A stretch of DNA of 47,155 nucleotides from Bacteroidota bacterium (GTDB taxonomy: Bacteria; Bacteroidota; Bacteroidia; Bacteroidales; WCHB1-69), in assembly GCA_009786185.1 (NCBI GenBank), contig WQTS01000128.1, positions 1 through 47,155 on the forward strand. The letters are read 5' to 3'. Position numbers and translations under genes: made by a program. The notes beneath the pieces were generated by a model. That model saw nothing but the letters and a program-made list of their open reading frames with translations, did no database searches and had not been told where the DNA came from. Below are positions 16,168 to 25,109 of the stretch, one piece after another. Numbering within the stretch: the stretch's first letter is position 1; every line of letters starts with the position of its first letter.

Positions 16168-19134
16168 ATGAATAAAGAGAAGCAAATAGAAGAACGATTA
16201 ATCGAAAATTTAGTTGACCTAAAGTATAATTATCGCCCCGATATTCGCGATAGAGAGGCACTTGAACGCAATTTTCGACAAAAATTTGAATCTCTTAATA
16301 GAGTTAGTTTAACCGATATGGAGTTTAACCGTCTGTTAGACGAAATTGTTAGTACTGACGTTTTTATGTCTGCTAAAAAATTGCGCGAACGAAATACTTT
16401 TATGCGTGAAGACGGCACGCCATTGCAATATACGTTGGTTAATATAAAAGATTGGTGCAAAAATGAATTTGAAGTCATTAATCAACTGAAAATTAATACT
16501 CACAACAGTCATCACCGTTATGATGTGATTTTGCTTCTTAACGGCATTCCTGTTGTGCAAATAGAATTGAAAGCATTGGATGTGGAGCCACGCCGCGCCA
16601 TACAACAAATTGTAGATTACAAAAACGACTCAGGAAACGGATACGCTAACACACTTTTGTGTTTTATGCAACTTTTTATTGTAAGCAACCAAATTAATAC
16701 ATACTACTTTGCAAATAACAATAATACGCACTTTAGTTTTAATGCTCAAGAACAGTTTTTGCCCGTATATCAATTTGCAGATGAGAGCAATAAGAAAATT
16801 ACCCATTTAGATAGTTTTTCTGAAAAGTTTCTAACTAAATGTATACTCGGTGAAATGATTAACCGTTACATGGTACTCGTAGCAAGCGAACAAAAACTGT
16901 TGGTAATGCGTCCGTATCAGATTTATGCGGTGAAGGCAATTGTGGATTGCATTCATCAAAACAGAGGGAACGGCTATATTTGGCACACCACCGGAAGCGG
17001 AAAAACGCTCACATCCTTTAAAGCATCAACCTTACTGAAAGACAATCCGGATATTGAAAAGTGTTTGTTTGTGGTGGATCGCAAAGACCTTGACAAGCAA
17101 ACCCGCGAAGAATTTAACAAGTTTCAGGAAGGCTGTGTGGAAGAAAATACCAACACGGAAACGTTGGTTAGGAGAATGTTGTCTGATGATTATGCCGATA
17201 AAGTAATTGTTACCACCATTCAAAAGTTGGGTTTGGCGCTTGATCCTGATCACAGGAAAAATTACAAAGAACGACTGAAGCCATTGAGCAAAAAGCGCGT
17301 AGTGTTTATTTTCGATGAATGCCATCGCTCACAATTCGGCGAAAACCACAAAGCCATTAAAGAATTTTTCCCTAATGCGCAGCTTTTTGGTTTTACCGGT
17401 ACGCCTATTTTTGAGGAAAATGCTGTATGGAAAACAATTACAGGTCAACACATGACCTTTTTTACTACGGATGAAATTTTTCAAAAACAACTACATGCTT
17501 ACACCATTACCCACGCCATTGATGATAAGAATGTCTTAAAATTTCATATTGAATATTTTAAAGGTGAGGGGGATGCGAAACCCAAAGCTGATGACACTTT
17601 AACGCAACAAGCAGTGGTGGATGCTATTTTAGACAGACACGATAAAGTTACAAGTTCGCGCCGCTTCAATGCCCTTTTGGCAACTTCATCTATTAACAGC
17701 GCCATTGATTATTATAATCTGTTTAAAGAAATGCAAACGCGGCGAAAAATAGAAGATGAGGATTTTAAACCGCTAAATATTGCCTGTGTGTTTTCTCCGC
17801 CGGCGTATGGCAACAAAGATGTGCAACAAATTCAGGAAGACTTGCAGCAAGAGAAGGAGGACTACAAGAATGATCCGGAAGAAAAGAAAAAAGCCCTCGA
17901 AACCATTATTGCCGACTACAATAAGCAATATGGTACAAATCATTCCATTAACGAATTTGACTTCTATTATCAAGATGTGCAAAAACGCATTAAAGACCAG
18001 AAATACTCCAATGCCGATTATCCTCACAAAAATAAAATTGATATCACGATTGTGGTGGATATGCTCCTCACGGGTTTCGATTCCAAATATCTCAATACGT
18101 TATATGTAGATAAAAACCTCAAATATCATGGGCTAATTCAGGCGTTTTCGCGCACCAACCGTATTTTAAACAACACCAAGCCTTATGGTAACATTCTTGA
18201 TTTTCGTCGGCAGCAAGAGGCGGTAGATACGGCAATTGCCAGATTTTCGGGCGAAAATATTGATCAAGCGAAACGAATTTGGCTAACCGATTCGGCACCG
18301 GTAATTATTGACAAGTTTAAAAATGCGATGTCGGCATTGGAAGCATTTATGAAAGCGCGTGGTTTGGATTGCAAACCGGAAGAAATAAGCAATTTGCGTG
18401 GCGATGAAGCGCGAGCGGAGTTTATCAACCGTTTTAAAGAGGTGCAGCGTTTAAAAACGCAATTGGGACAATACACCGATTTAACTTCCGAAGAGAATAG
18501 CCAAATAGAGACTTTGTTACCTGAAGATCAACACCGTGCATTTCGTGGTGCATACTTAGAAACTGCCAAACGTTTGAAAATGCAGCAAGATAAAGGCGGC
18601 GCAAGTCCCGATGTACAACAATTGGAGTTTGAATTTGTGCTTTTTGCCTCTGCCATTGTGGACTACGACTACATTATGAAACTGATAGCCAAATATGCCA
18701 CACGCGAGCCGTCGAAACAAAAAGTTACTAAAGAGCAATTAATTAGCCTTGTGGCATCGAGTGCCAATTTGATGGATGAGAAAGAAGATATTGTAGATTA
18801 TATCAACAGTTTAGATGGCATGAATGGAAAAACCGAGAAGGAAATCATTGACGGATTCCAGATATTTAAAGATGGAAAATTTGCAAAAGAAATGGCTATC
18901 ATTGCAACAAAACATGAACTTGAAACATCTGTTTTGCAAACCTTTGTAGATAACATTATGAACCGTATGATTTTTGACGGCGAAAAACTAAACAACCTCT
19001 TTGCCCCATTAGAATTAGGCTGGAAAGCTCGAACCGAGAGAGAGTTGGCATTAATGGAAGACCTGCTTCCGCTATTAAAAAAATTGGCGCACGGACGGGA
19101 GATTTCAGGATTGAGGGTATATGAAGAAAATTAA
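16168..19134 (+). CDS. hsdR: Type I restriction enzyme, motor/endonuclease subunit HsdR
   Basis: 988 residues. HsdR translocates DNA with ATP and cuts when translocation stalls, in complex with two HsdM and one HsdS. N-terminal PD-(D/E)xK nuclease: RYDVILLLNG with Asp near 119 and VVQIELKA with Glu-x-Lys near 133-135. Superfamily 2 helicase motor: Walker A HTTGSGKT near 273-280, DECH box FDECHRSQFG near 382, motif III GFTGTPIF, and motif VI region IQAFSRTNR. The C-terminal helical domain completes the subunit. The overall layout resembles the EcoR124I (type IC) HsdR. It is first in the island; the next gene starts 21 nt after its stop. Base composition is similar to the surrounding chromosome, unlike the genes that follow. 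Confidence 0.96.
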   Translation: MNKEKQIEERLIENLVDLKYNYRPDIRDREALERNFRQKFESLNRVSLTDMEFNRLLDEIVSTDVFMSAKKLRERNTFMREDGTPLQYTLVNIKDWCKNEFEVINQLKINTHNSHHRYDVILLLNGIPVVQIELKALDVEPRRAIQQIVDYKNDSGNGYANTLLCFMQLFIVSNQINTYYFANNNNTHFSFNAQEQFLPVYQFADESNKKITHLDSFSEKFLTKCILGEMINRYMVLVASEQKLLVMRPYQIYAVKAIVDCIHQNRGNGYIWHTTGSGKTLTSFKASTLLKDNPDIEKCLFVVDRKDLDKQTREEFNKFQEGCVEENTNTETLVRRMLSDDYADKVIVTTIQKLGLALDPDHRKNYKERLKPLSKKRVVFIFDECHRSQFGENHKAIKEFFPNAQLFGFTGTPIFEENAVWKTITGQHMTFFTTDEIFQKQLHAYTITHAIDDKNVLKFHIEYFKGEGDAKPKADDTLTQQAVVDAILDRHDKVTSSRRFNALLATSSINSAIDYYNLFKEMQTRRKIEDEDFKPLNIACVFSPPAYGNKDVQQIQEDLQQEKEDYKNDPEEKKKALETIIADYNKQYGTNHSINEFDFYYQDVQKRIKDQKYSNADYPHKNKIDITIVVDMLLTGFDSKYLNTLYVDKNLKYHGLIQAFSRTNRILNNTKPYGNILDFRRQQEAVDTAIARFSGENIDQAKRIWLTDSAPVIIDKFKNAMSALEAFMKARGLDCKPEEISNLRGDEARAEFINRFKEVQRLKTQLGQYTDLTSEENSQIETLLPEDQHRAFRGAYLETAKRLKMQQDKGGASPDVQQLEFEFVLFASAIVDYDYIMKLIAKYATREPSKQKVTKEQLISLVASSANLMDEKEDIVDYINSLDGMNGKTEKEIIDGFQIFKDGKFAKEMAIIATKHELETSVLQTFVDNIMNRMIFDGEKLNNLFAPLELGWKARTERELALMEDLLPLLKKLAHGREISGLRVYEEN

Positions 19135-19155
19135 ATTTATTATTTTGCACAAGAT

Positions 19156-20610
19156 ATGGATGACATCTTAAAAAATTATTTAGAGAACACAGCCGTGACA
19201 AAACCTGCCATCGAAAGCAGATTAACTCACCCTATAACTAAGCTTCGTTATCCAACAAGATTAGCGTATGTTCTTTTAAAAAAATATGTAAACGACTTTT
19301 TTAAAACCGGTTCTGAACCAAGATTTATTAGCTTAGCAGGTCTTAGAGGCGTTGGAAAAACAACATTATTATGGCAAACAGCTAATCATATTTACCAAAA
19401 TCAGCATAGAGACATATATTTTTTCAATGTTAATACATTAAAAAACTTGGGTATTGATTTACATATTGCATTAGAAGAGTTTCAAAAACACATTATTAAG
19501 AAAAGATTTAACGAACTTTCGGAACCTATTACGCTGCTTTTTGATGAAGTGCATGATGATGACAATTGGAGTAAAACCTTGAAAATTTTATATGATGAGG
19601 CAAGAACGGCTTTTATTCTTAGCACAGGTTCTTCAGCATTGCTACTAAACCAAACAGCTGATTTGGCGAGAAGAATGAGGATTGAAAAAATTTACCCATT
19701 TAAGTTTATTGAATTTATTACTGCAAAAACCTACATGGAGAATTGTGAAACTAAGGTTTTTCCCATACCAGGTTTATCTAGTGAATTGAAAGAAGTTATT
19801 TTTTATAGTGAAACTCCACAAGATGTTTTCAAAAAAATTAAATCCTTTGAAAACAAGGTAAACAAATACTACAATAATATAGCTTCTGTAAAAAACTTAC
19901 AATCAAAAGAACTTTGGAAAGAGTATATAAGCTATCACAATATTCCAAGTTTTATCTTTTTCAAAGAAAAATCTATTATTACTGACAGTATTCTTGACTT
20001 GTTTAAGCGTGTAATATGGGAAGATATTCCAAAATTTAAACCAACTTTTACCGACAATACAAAAATTGAACGACTCCTATTAAGACTTGCCGGCTCAGAC
20101 GAAATTAACCCTGAAAAATTAGCGGGTATTATTGGGGTAAAACAAAATGAGATTAATGAATTAATAGACATTTTAGCCAAGGCAGAACTTTTGAATATAT
20201 TACTCCCTTATGGTGGTTTAGACTCCAAAATTGTAAAGAACAAAAAGGCATTTTTTATGTCGCCTTCTTTACGCAGGGCTCTGTTAACCACAATGTACGG
20301 GCAAAGTTTGCCTGACCAATTTAGAAGTAAGTTAATTGAAGATATTATCGTAATGTATCTTAGAAGAATTTTAACAGATGGCATAATTTCATTCACAACA
20401 GGCAATAATGAAGTAAATCCTGATTTTGTAATAGAAACAAGAGAAAAGCCGATTTTGCTCGAAATTGGAACAAGCAAAACAACAACAAAGCAGATTAAAC
20501 AATCTAAAGTAAACTATCGTTACGGATTACTTATTTCGAACGGAATAACATCTCCAAATCTTAAAGAAGATTGTATTTCAATACCGTTAAGTTGGTTTTT
20601 GTTATTATAA
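19156..20610 (+). CDS. AAA-type ATPase with DUF4143-like C-terminus
   Basis: 484 residues. Walker A RGVGKTTLL near residues 64-72, Walker B TLLFDEVHDD near 126-134, sensor-like LSTGSSALLL near 155. The C-terminal part (about 340-484) has a winged-helix-like segment and a nuclease-fold-like strand pair, NPDFVIETREKPILLEIG. This matches the AAA_14/DUF4143 class of bacterial ATP-binding proteins, in which a restriction-nuclease-like C-terminus usually carries Asp...Glu-x-Lys. Here the last element reads EIG rather than ExK, so catalytic activity is doubtful. It sits between hsdR and hsdS, where accessory defence genes are often found. Function in this family is not established. It is AT-rich compared with hsdR and hsdM, which suggests separate acquisition. 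Confidence 0.75.
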   Translation: MDDILKNYLENTAVTKPAIESRLTHPITKLRYPTRLAYVLLKKYVNDFFKTGSEPRFISLAGLRGVGKTTLLWQTANHIYQNQHRDIYFFNVNTLKNLGIDLHIALEEFQKHIIKKRFNELSEPITLLFDEVHDDDNWSKTLKILYDEARTAFILSTGSSALLLNQTADLARRMRIEKIYPFKFIEFITAKTYMENCETKVFPIPGLSSELKEVIFYSETPQDVFKKIKSFENKVNKYYNNIASVKNLQSKELWKEYISYHNIPSFIFFKEKSIITDSILDLFKRVIWEDIPKFKPTFTDNTKIERLLLRLAGSDEINPEKLAGIIGVKQNEINELIDILAKAELLNILLPYGGLDSKIVKNKKAFFMSPSLRRALLTTMYGQSLPDQFRSKLIEDIIVMYLRRILTDGIISFTTGNNEVNPDFVIETREKPILLEIGTSKTTTKQIKQSKVNYRYGLLISNGITSPNLKEDCISIPLSWFLLL

Positions 20611-20647
20611 TAACTGAAAAAGGAACTGCAAATAGCAATGATTAACG

Positions 20648-20821
20648 AATGATGATAAAAATACAACACCGAGCGCTGAAGGCGCGCAATACGTTAGCCC
20701 AAGGCAACGCCTTAGGGCTATCCCATTTTTGGCTTTCAGCCAATATTGTTGAAAGAAAAATAATTAACATTATAAAAAACAAAACAACCTTAGTAGCAAG
20801 AAGCAAATGATGATAAAAATA
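20648..20821. repeat. Hairpin element flanked by 16-bp direct repeats
   Basis: AATGATGATAAAAATA occurs at 20648-20663 and again at 20806-20821. Between them, 20673-20741 is a hairpin: outer arms GCTGAAGGC and GGCTTTCAGC, inner arms AGCCCAAGGC and GCCTTAGGGCT. The hairpin is GC-rich against an AT-rich background. Similar 'CCCAAGGCAACGCCTTGGG' elements are widespread intergenic repeats in Bacteroidota and other phyla. This accounts for most of the 259-nt gap at 20611-20869; nothing else was recognised there. Confidence 0.6.
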
Positions 20822-20869
20822 AACCTTATTACCTAATTAATCCTCTGTTAATAAATTAAACTTGAAGAA

Positions 20870-21346
20870 TTGGAAAAAGAAAGTACCGAAATATTAAAAC
20901 AAATTAATGAGTCTTTGCAAAAAATAATTCATCAAAAAGAAACAGATGAATTACTTTCTGATACTAATATGATATTTCAGAAATCGGATAGACGAGTTGA
21001 AAACTCACTAAATCTAATCCAAAACTCCTTTGACAGAATACACGATAAGGTGTTTCATTTCAATAATATTTTAATCGGAATTTATTTAGTTCTTGGTACT
21101 TTTCCAACAGAATCTCCTATACTAAATATTTGGACGGTAATTTTCCCGATAGTTAATTTAATTTACTTGATTTATATTGATTATCGACAGATGGAAATAC
21201 ATAGATTTGCTTCAAGAGAACAAGAATGGAGAGCGAAAGAAAGAGAAGATTATGGTAAGAAAATAAGGAAACAAACGTTACTGTCGTTATTAGCATTAGT
21301 TTCTTCATTTGCTTGTTTAATCTATCTGATTACTAAACTTCTTTAA
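20870..21346 (+). CDS. Small membrane protein with N-terminal coiled coil
   Basis: 158 residues from a TTG start at 20870; an in-frame TAA at 20852 excludes a longer form, and the next ATG would remove about 32 residues of helical N-terminus. Residues 1-60 are charged and helical with heptad character (EKESTEILKQINESLQKIIHQ). There are three hydrophobic segments: about 66-80, 84-104 (WTVIFPIVNLIYLIYIDY) and 136-158 (LLSLLALVSSFACLIYLI), with a basic/acidic loop between the last two. No family is recognised. Position between an AAA ATPase and hsdS suggests an accessory or membrane-effector role in defence, but this is inference. The rare TTG start lowers confidence in the exact N-terminus. Confidence 0.6.
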   Translation: MEKESTEILKQINESLQKIIHQKETDELLSDTNMIFQKSDRRVENSLNLIQNSFDRIHDKVFHFNNILIGIYLVLGTFPTESPILNIWTVIFPIVNLIYLIYIDYRQMEIHRFASREQEWRAKEREDYGKKIRKQTLLSLLALVSSFACLIYLITKLL

Positions 21347-21375
21347 ATATTAATGAAGCAAATAAGAGCAATTCA

Positions 21376-22680
21376 ATGATAAACAACAATATGAATTATA
21401 ATAAAACAAAAATCCCAAAACTGCGCTTTCCGGAATTTAAAGAGGCGGGGGAATGGAAGGAAAAAACACTAGGAGAAATATCTGAAATTGTTAGAGGTGG
21501 CTCACCAAGACCAATAGAAGATTATTTAACCAAATCTATTAATGGTTTGAATTGGTTGAAAATTGGAGATATATCAAGTGATTCAAAATATATTACGCAA
21601 ACACAAGAGAAAGTAATAAAAGACTCACTAAGCAAAACAAGAGAAGTGAATCCAGGTGATTTAATTCTTTCAAATTCTATGAGTTTCGGGAGGGCATATA
21701 TTTTAAAAATAAAATCATGTATTCACGATGGTTGGATTGCCATTAGAAATATATCCAACATTACTTTTGAAGACTATTTGTATTATTTTATTTCATCTGA
21801 AGCATGTCAAAAATATTTTTTGATTAATGCAGCAGGTGCGGCCGTTAAAAATTTGAACGCAGATATCATAAAGCTTCTACCTATTTATTTGCCTCAAAAT
21901 AAAACCGAGCAACAAAAAATCGCCCTCACTCTTTCCTCCCTCGACGATCTCATTACTTCACAAATTCAAAAATTGGAAGCCTTAAAAACCCACAAAAAAG
22001 GATTGATGCAGCAACTGTTTCCGGCGGAGGGCGAGATGGTGCCGAAGTTAAGATTTCCGAAGTTTAGTGAGGTAGGAGAGTGGGAAGAGAAAGAGGTAGA
22101 AAAATTTTTCACAGTTGGTTCGAGCAAAAGAATATTGCAAGAAGAATGGACTAATCGAGGAGTGCCTTTTTATAGAACAAGAGAATTAGTTTCATTGAGT
22201 AAAAACGAACCATTTGGCAGTGAAGTTTTTATATCGGAAGAAATCTTTTCGGAGATTTCTGAAAATTATGGAATACCCACAGAAGGAGACTTTTTAGTAA
22301 GTGGTGTTGGTACTCTTGGAGTATGTTATCAAGTTAAAAACAATGATAGATTTTATTTCAAAGATGGGAATGTGCTTTGGTTTAAACTTAAAGAAGGTTT
22401 ACTTTCTACTTATTTCAAATTTTGTTTTCAGTCTGACCATATTCAAAATCAAATTCTTGCTCAAACCTCAATATCAACAGTAGGAACTTATACGATTCAA
22501 AATGCTAAAAAAACCAAATTTTGGCTCCCATCTTCATTAAAAGAGCAACAAAAAATCGCTTCCTGCCTTTCTTCTCTTGACGACCTTATTTCAGCGCAAA
22601 GCCAAAAGGTAGAGGCGTTGAAGAAACATAAAAAAGGGTTAATGCAGCAACTGTTTCCAAATTATGTACAATATTTGTAA
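21376..22680 (+). CDS. hsdS: Type I restriction enzyme specificity subunit HsdS
   Basis: 434 residues with the standard two-half layout. Each half starts with a KLRFPxF...GEW(K/E)EK segment, has a variable target-recognition domain, and ends with a long conserved helix EQQKIA...LSSLDDLI...EALKxHKKGLMQQLFP. The helices separate the two recognition domains and bind HsdM. Each recognition domain specifies one half of a bipartite DNA target, which cannot be predicted from sequence by eye. The two conserved segments are also similar as DNA (21907-22022 and 22543-22658). The gene ends 1 nt before an ATG of the PHP-ATPase reading frame, indicating tight coupling. Confidence 0.95.
   Translation: MINNNMNYNKTKIPKLRFPEFKEAGEWKEKTLGEISEIVRGGSPRPIEDYLTKSINGLNWLKIGDISSDSKYITQTQEKVIKDSLSKTREVNPGDLILSNSMSFGRAYILKIKSCIHDGWIAIRNISNITFEDYLYYFISSEACQKYFLINAAGAAVKNLNADIIKLLPIYLPQNKTEQQKIALTLSSLDDLITSQIQKLEALKTHKKGLMQQLFPAEGEMVPKLRFPKFSEVGEWEEKEVEKFFTVGSSKRILQEEWTNRGVPFYRTRELVSLSKNEPFGSEVFISEEIFSEISENYGIPTEGDFLVSGVGTLGVCYQVKNNDRFYFKDGNVLWFKLKEGLLSTYFKFCFQSDHIQNQILAQTSISTVGTYTIQNAKKTKFWLPSSLKEQQKIASCLSSLDDLISAQSQKVEALKKHKKGLMQQLFPNYVQYL
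21907..22658 (+). repeat. Duplicated conserved helices in hsdS
   Basis: Two 116-nt segments, 21907-22022 and 22543-22658, encode the same spacer helix (EQQKIA to GLMQQLF). They share several identical runs, for example GAGCAACAAAAAATCGC and GCAGCAACTGTTTCC. Such repeats allow recognition-domain exchange by homologous recombination. Confidence 0.7.
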
Positions 22681-22693
22681 AATGCAACCTATT

Positions 22694-24835
22694 ATGAAAA
22701 TCGACATACACGCTCATACTCGCAAGATAAAATCTGGAGATTCACCAGATCGAAATATAGAAAAAGACAGATTTGTTGAAATTCTGAGAAATACAGATGT
22801 AAAAATATTAGCAATCACAAACCATAATCATTTTGATATAAACCAATATGAGGAATTTCGGGATAATATATCAACGTATTGTCAAATATGGCCAGGGATT
22901 GAGCTTGATGTTTTAGTAAATGAAAAAAAATCTCACTTGATTATCATTTGTAATCCCCAAAATTATAACCATTTTAATCAATGTGTTAGTGAGATTTTAA
23001 CTGATAAAAATCCTGATACTTTTACAATATCTTTGGTAGAAATAGTTGAAAAATTTGACCCTATAGATTGTATTTACATAGCTCACTATCTTGGCAAACA
23101 CCCAAGTTTAGGAAATGAAGAACTAGATGTTTTATATCAATTAGTTTCAAATACCAAACGAATACTAAAGGAAGCGACCAATTCAATTTCAGCAGGGATT
23201 TTTATAAGTCATGGACATAATTCCATTTACGGCTCTGATGTTCAAAATTGGGACAATTACATTGAAATTTCTGAAACACTACCCGATTTAAGATTACCAG
23301 TTGAAAGTTTTGAGCAATTTTGTTTACTGCTTGAAAAAGATGAAGCAACAATAAATACAATTTTAGATAAAAAAGTAAAAGAAAACATAGAAATTGTTCC
23401 TTTTACGGCTGCCGAAATGATACGTTTGGATATTTACAATGATATTAATATCATATTTGGTTCCAAAGGAACTGGAAAAACAGAAATATTAGAAGCATTA
23501 TCAAGATATTTTAATTCAAAGGGACACAAAACATCTGTCTATAAATCAAATGACATTCATTTGAACGATGAATTTGATATAAGAGGCAGTACATTTAATT
23601 GTGATGTTCTAGATTTTGGAATAGACAAATGTGAAGATGAAATAAAGTTTCTCAAAGAAGTAACAGAAGAAGAAGTTTCTAGTTTAAATAAATATTTTCT
23701 TCACTATTCTGTACAAGAAACTAACAAAATATCTCAGAAACTGAGAATAAAGAATATAATCCAAGAAGATGAAACTCAATCACAAAGAAGTTTAAATGAA
23801 ATAACTACTATTCTTCAAAGATTCAAGTCATTCGAAAACTATGTACTACAAGTAAATGAGGAAGTAGTAAAGCATGTTGATAGCACATTGATTGAGGAGT
23901 TGACTGAGGCACTCAGAAAAGTAATTACTCAACTTAAAGATAGCACAGAAGAAAAAATCTTTGAAAATAAAAGTATAAAATTACTAAATGGCATTATATC
24001 TATTTTCATTACTGAAATATCAAAAAAAATAGGGCAACCCCCTAAGCCTACAAAAACAGGTTTTGCTGAATATTCCAAAAATCGAATCAAAGTTGAAAGG
24101 GCTTCAAAGAAGGTTCTTGAAAATATAAAAATGACGATAACACCAATAAAAGAATATGTTGGAAGTTTAGGAATAAAAGGAGAGCTAATATGTAATACAA
24201 AGTTGATTTTTCAAAATGGCTCATTTACTGATGGTAATTATACTCCTGTGAGAAGAGTAAATAAAACACCACAAAAACAATTTGTTAATGCAATTATGTC
24301 CATATTTAATCATATTCATTCTAACGAATTATTCTCTAAAATATCAGAATTCAATGCAATGGAGAGTATTGAAACTATAAATTCTTTGAATGATTTGCTT
24401 CTAAAATACAAATATTTTACACTTAATGAAATTCCTTACAATCCATCAAATGGAGAATCATCTATGATTCTTCTTCACAAAGAACTGTTTGTAGATAAAG
24501 ATATATACTTAATTGACGAACCTGAAAAAAGTTTAGGAAATGATTATATCAATGATGTGATTGTTCCTTTATTAAAAGAAAAAGCATTACTTGGAAAAAA
24601 AATTATAATTGCTACTCATGATGCAAATATCGCTGTCCGAACTCTACCTTATAACTCAATATATAGATTGCATGATCAAGATCAATACTTTACATTTACT
24701 GGCAATCCATTTTCAAATTCATTAAAATGTATTTATGATTTAAAGCCAGAACTTGATTGGAAAGAAATTAGTATGAAAACATTAGAAGGTGGAAGAGATG
24801 CCTTCGAAGAAAGAGGAAAAATATATGGAAATTAA
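22694..24835 (+). CDS. PHP-domain / ABC-type ATPase (TrlF-like), putative anti-phage nuclease
   Basis: 713 residues from ATG 22694 (MKIDIHAHT); in-frame ATGs at 22682 and 22664 are possible, the latter overlapping hsdS. The N-terminal PHP phosphoesterase domain shows DIHAHT (residues 3-8), ITNHNH near 40, GIELDV near 69 and a further YIAHYLGKH, so the metal-binding His/Asp set looks intact. An ABC/SMC-type ATPase follows: Walker A FGSKGTGKTEIL near 255-264, a coiled-coil-prone middle (380-480), signature-like PSNGESSMILL near 583, Walker B IYLIDEPEKSL near 603 and H-loop IATHDANI near 641. The architecture resembles PHP-ATPases that are sometimes annotated as TrlF family. Its place inside a type I restriction operon parallels PrrC anticodon nucleases, although no HEPN/PrrC nuclease domain is present. 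Substrate (RNA, DNA or nucleotide) is unknown. AT-rich. Confidence 0.8.
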   Translation: MKIDIHAHTRKIKSGDSPDRNIEKDRFVEILRNTDVKILAITNHNHFDINQYEEFRDNISTYCQIWPGIELDVLVNEKKSHLIIICNPQNYNHFNQCVSEILTDKNPDTFTISLVEIVEKFDPIDCIYIAHYLGKHPSLGNEELDVLYQLVSNTKRILKEATNSISAGIFISHGHNSIYGSDVQNWDNYIEISETLPDLRLPVESFEQFCLLLEKDEATINTILDKKVKENIEIVPFTAAEMIRLDIYNDINIIFGSKGTGKTEILEALSRYFNSKGHKTSVYKSNDIHLNDEFDIRGSTFNCDVLDFGIDKCEDEIKFLKEVTEEEVSSLNKYFLHYSVQETNKISQKLRIKNIIQEDETQSQRSLNEITTILQRFKSFENYVLQVNEEVVKHVDSTLIEELTEALRKVITQLKDSTEEKIFENKSIKLLNGIISIFITEISKKIGQPPKPTKTGFAEYSKNRIKVERASKKVLENIKMTITPIKEYVGSLGIKGELICNTKLIFQNGSFTDGNYTPVRRVNKTPQKQFVNAIMSIFNHIHSNELFSKISEFNAMESIETINSLNDLLLKYKYFTLNEIPYNPSNGESSMILLHKELFVDKDIYLIDEPEKSLGNDYINDVIVPLLKEKALLGKKIIIATHDANIAVRTLPYNSIYRLHDQDQYFTFTGNPFSNSLKCIYDLKPELDWKEISMKTLEGGRDAFEERGKIYGN

Positions 24836-25109
24836 AAAAGCGACAATTAAAAGAGAGGAAACCAATTCATATTTGGTTTTAGAAGTAGGGAGTTCTCCAC
24901 TTCTAATTACATTAACTGATGATAATCCTAATGAAATCAAATCAGTCTTTAATAACTTACTGAAAGAATTAAAAAAAGGAGCCTTTAAATTCAATCTTGA
25001 AGATGAGACACTGGATCTATATCATTATATTTGTGTAGAATATATTACTCAGTTAAATGTTGAAATGCAAGCAATCTATACTGAATTATTGGATTATGAA
25101 TTGATATGA
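24825..25109 (+). CDS. Small acidic protein coupled to the PHP-ATPase
   Basis: 94 residues from ATG 24825, which lies 11 nt inside the 3' end of the PHP-ATPase gene; earlier starts (GTG 24789, ATG 24798) are possible. The protein is MEIKKATIKREETNSYLVLE..., with a beta-rich N-terminus (YLVLEVGSSPLLITLTDD) and a helical, acidic C-terminus (LYHYICVEYITQLNVEMQAIYTELL). No signal peptide, membrane segment or known motif. The overlap with the ATPase gene indicates translational coupling and a likely stoichiometric partner, for example an immunity or regulatory subunit. Its stop codon overlaps the ATG of a 25-codon ORF. Function unknown. Confidence 0.65.
   Translation: MEIKKATIKREETNSYLVLEVGSSPLLITLTDDNPNEIKSVFNNLLKELKKGAFKFNLEDETLDLYHYICVEYITQLNVEMQAIYTELLDYELI

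Noticed and set aside
22694..24835. True PrrC or RloC anticodon nuclease
   Set aside because: No HEPN/PrrC-type nuclease segment is seen; the effector domain is an N-terminal PHP domain.
24880..24905. Imperfect palindrome AGAAGTAGGGAG...CTCCACTTCT in the small island gene
   Set aside because: Arms pair only with bulges and do not match the 28-nt palindrome family consensus.
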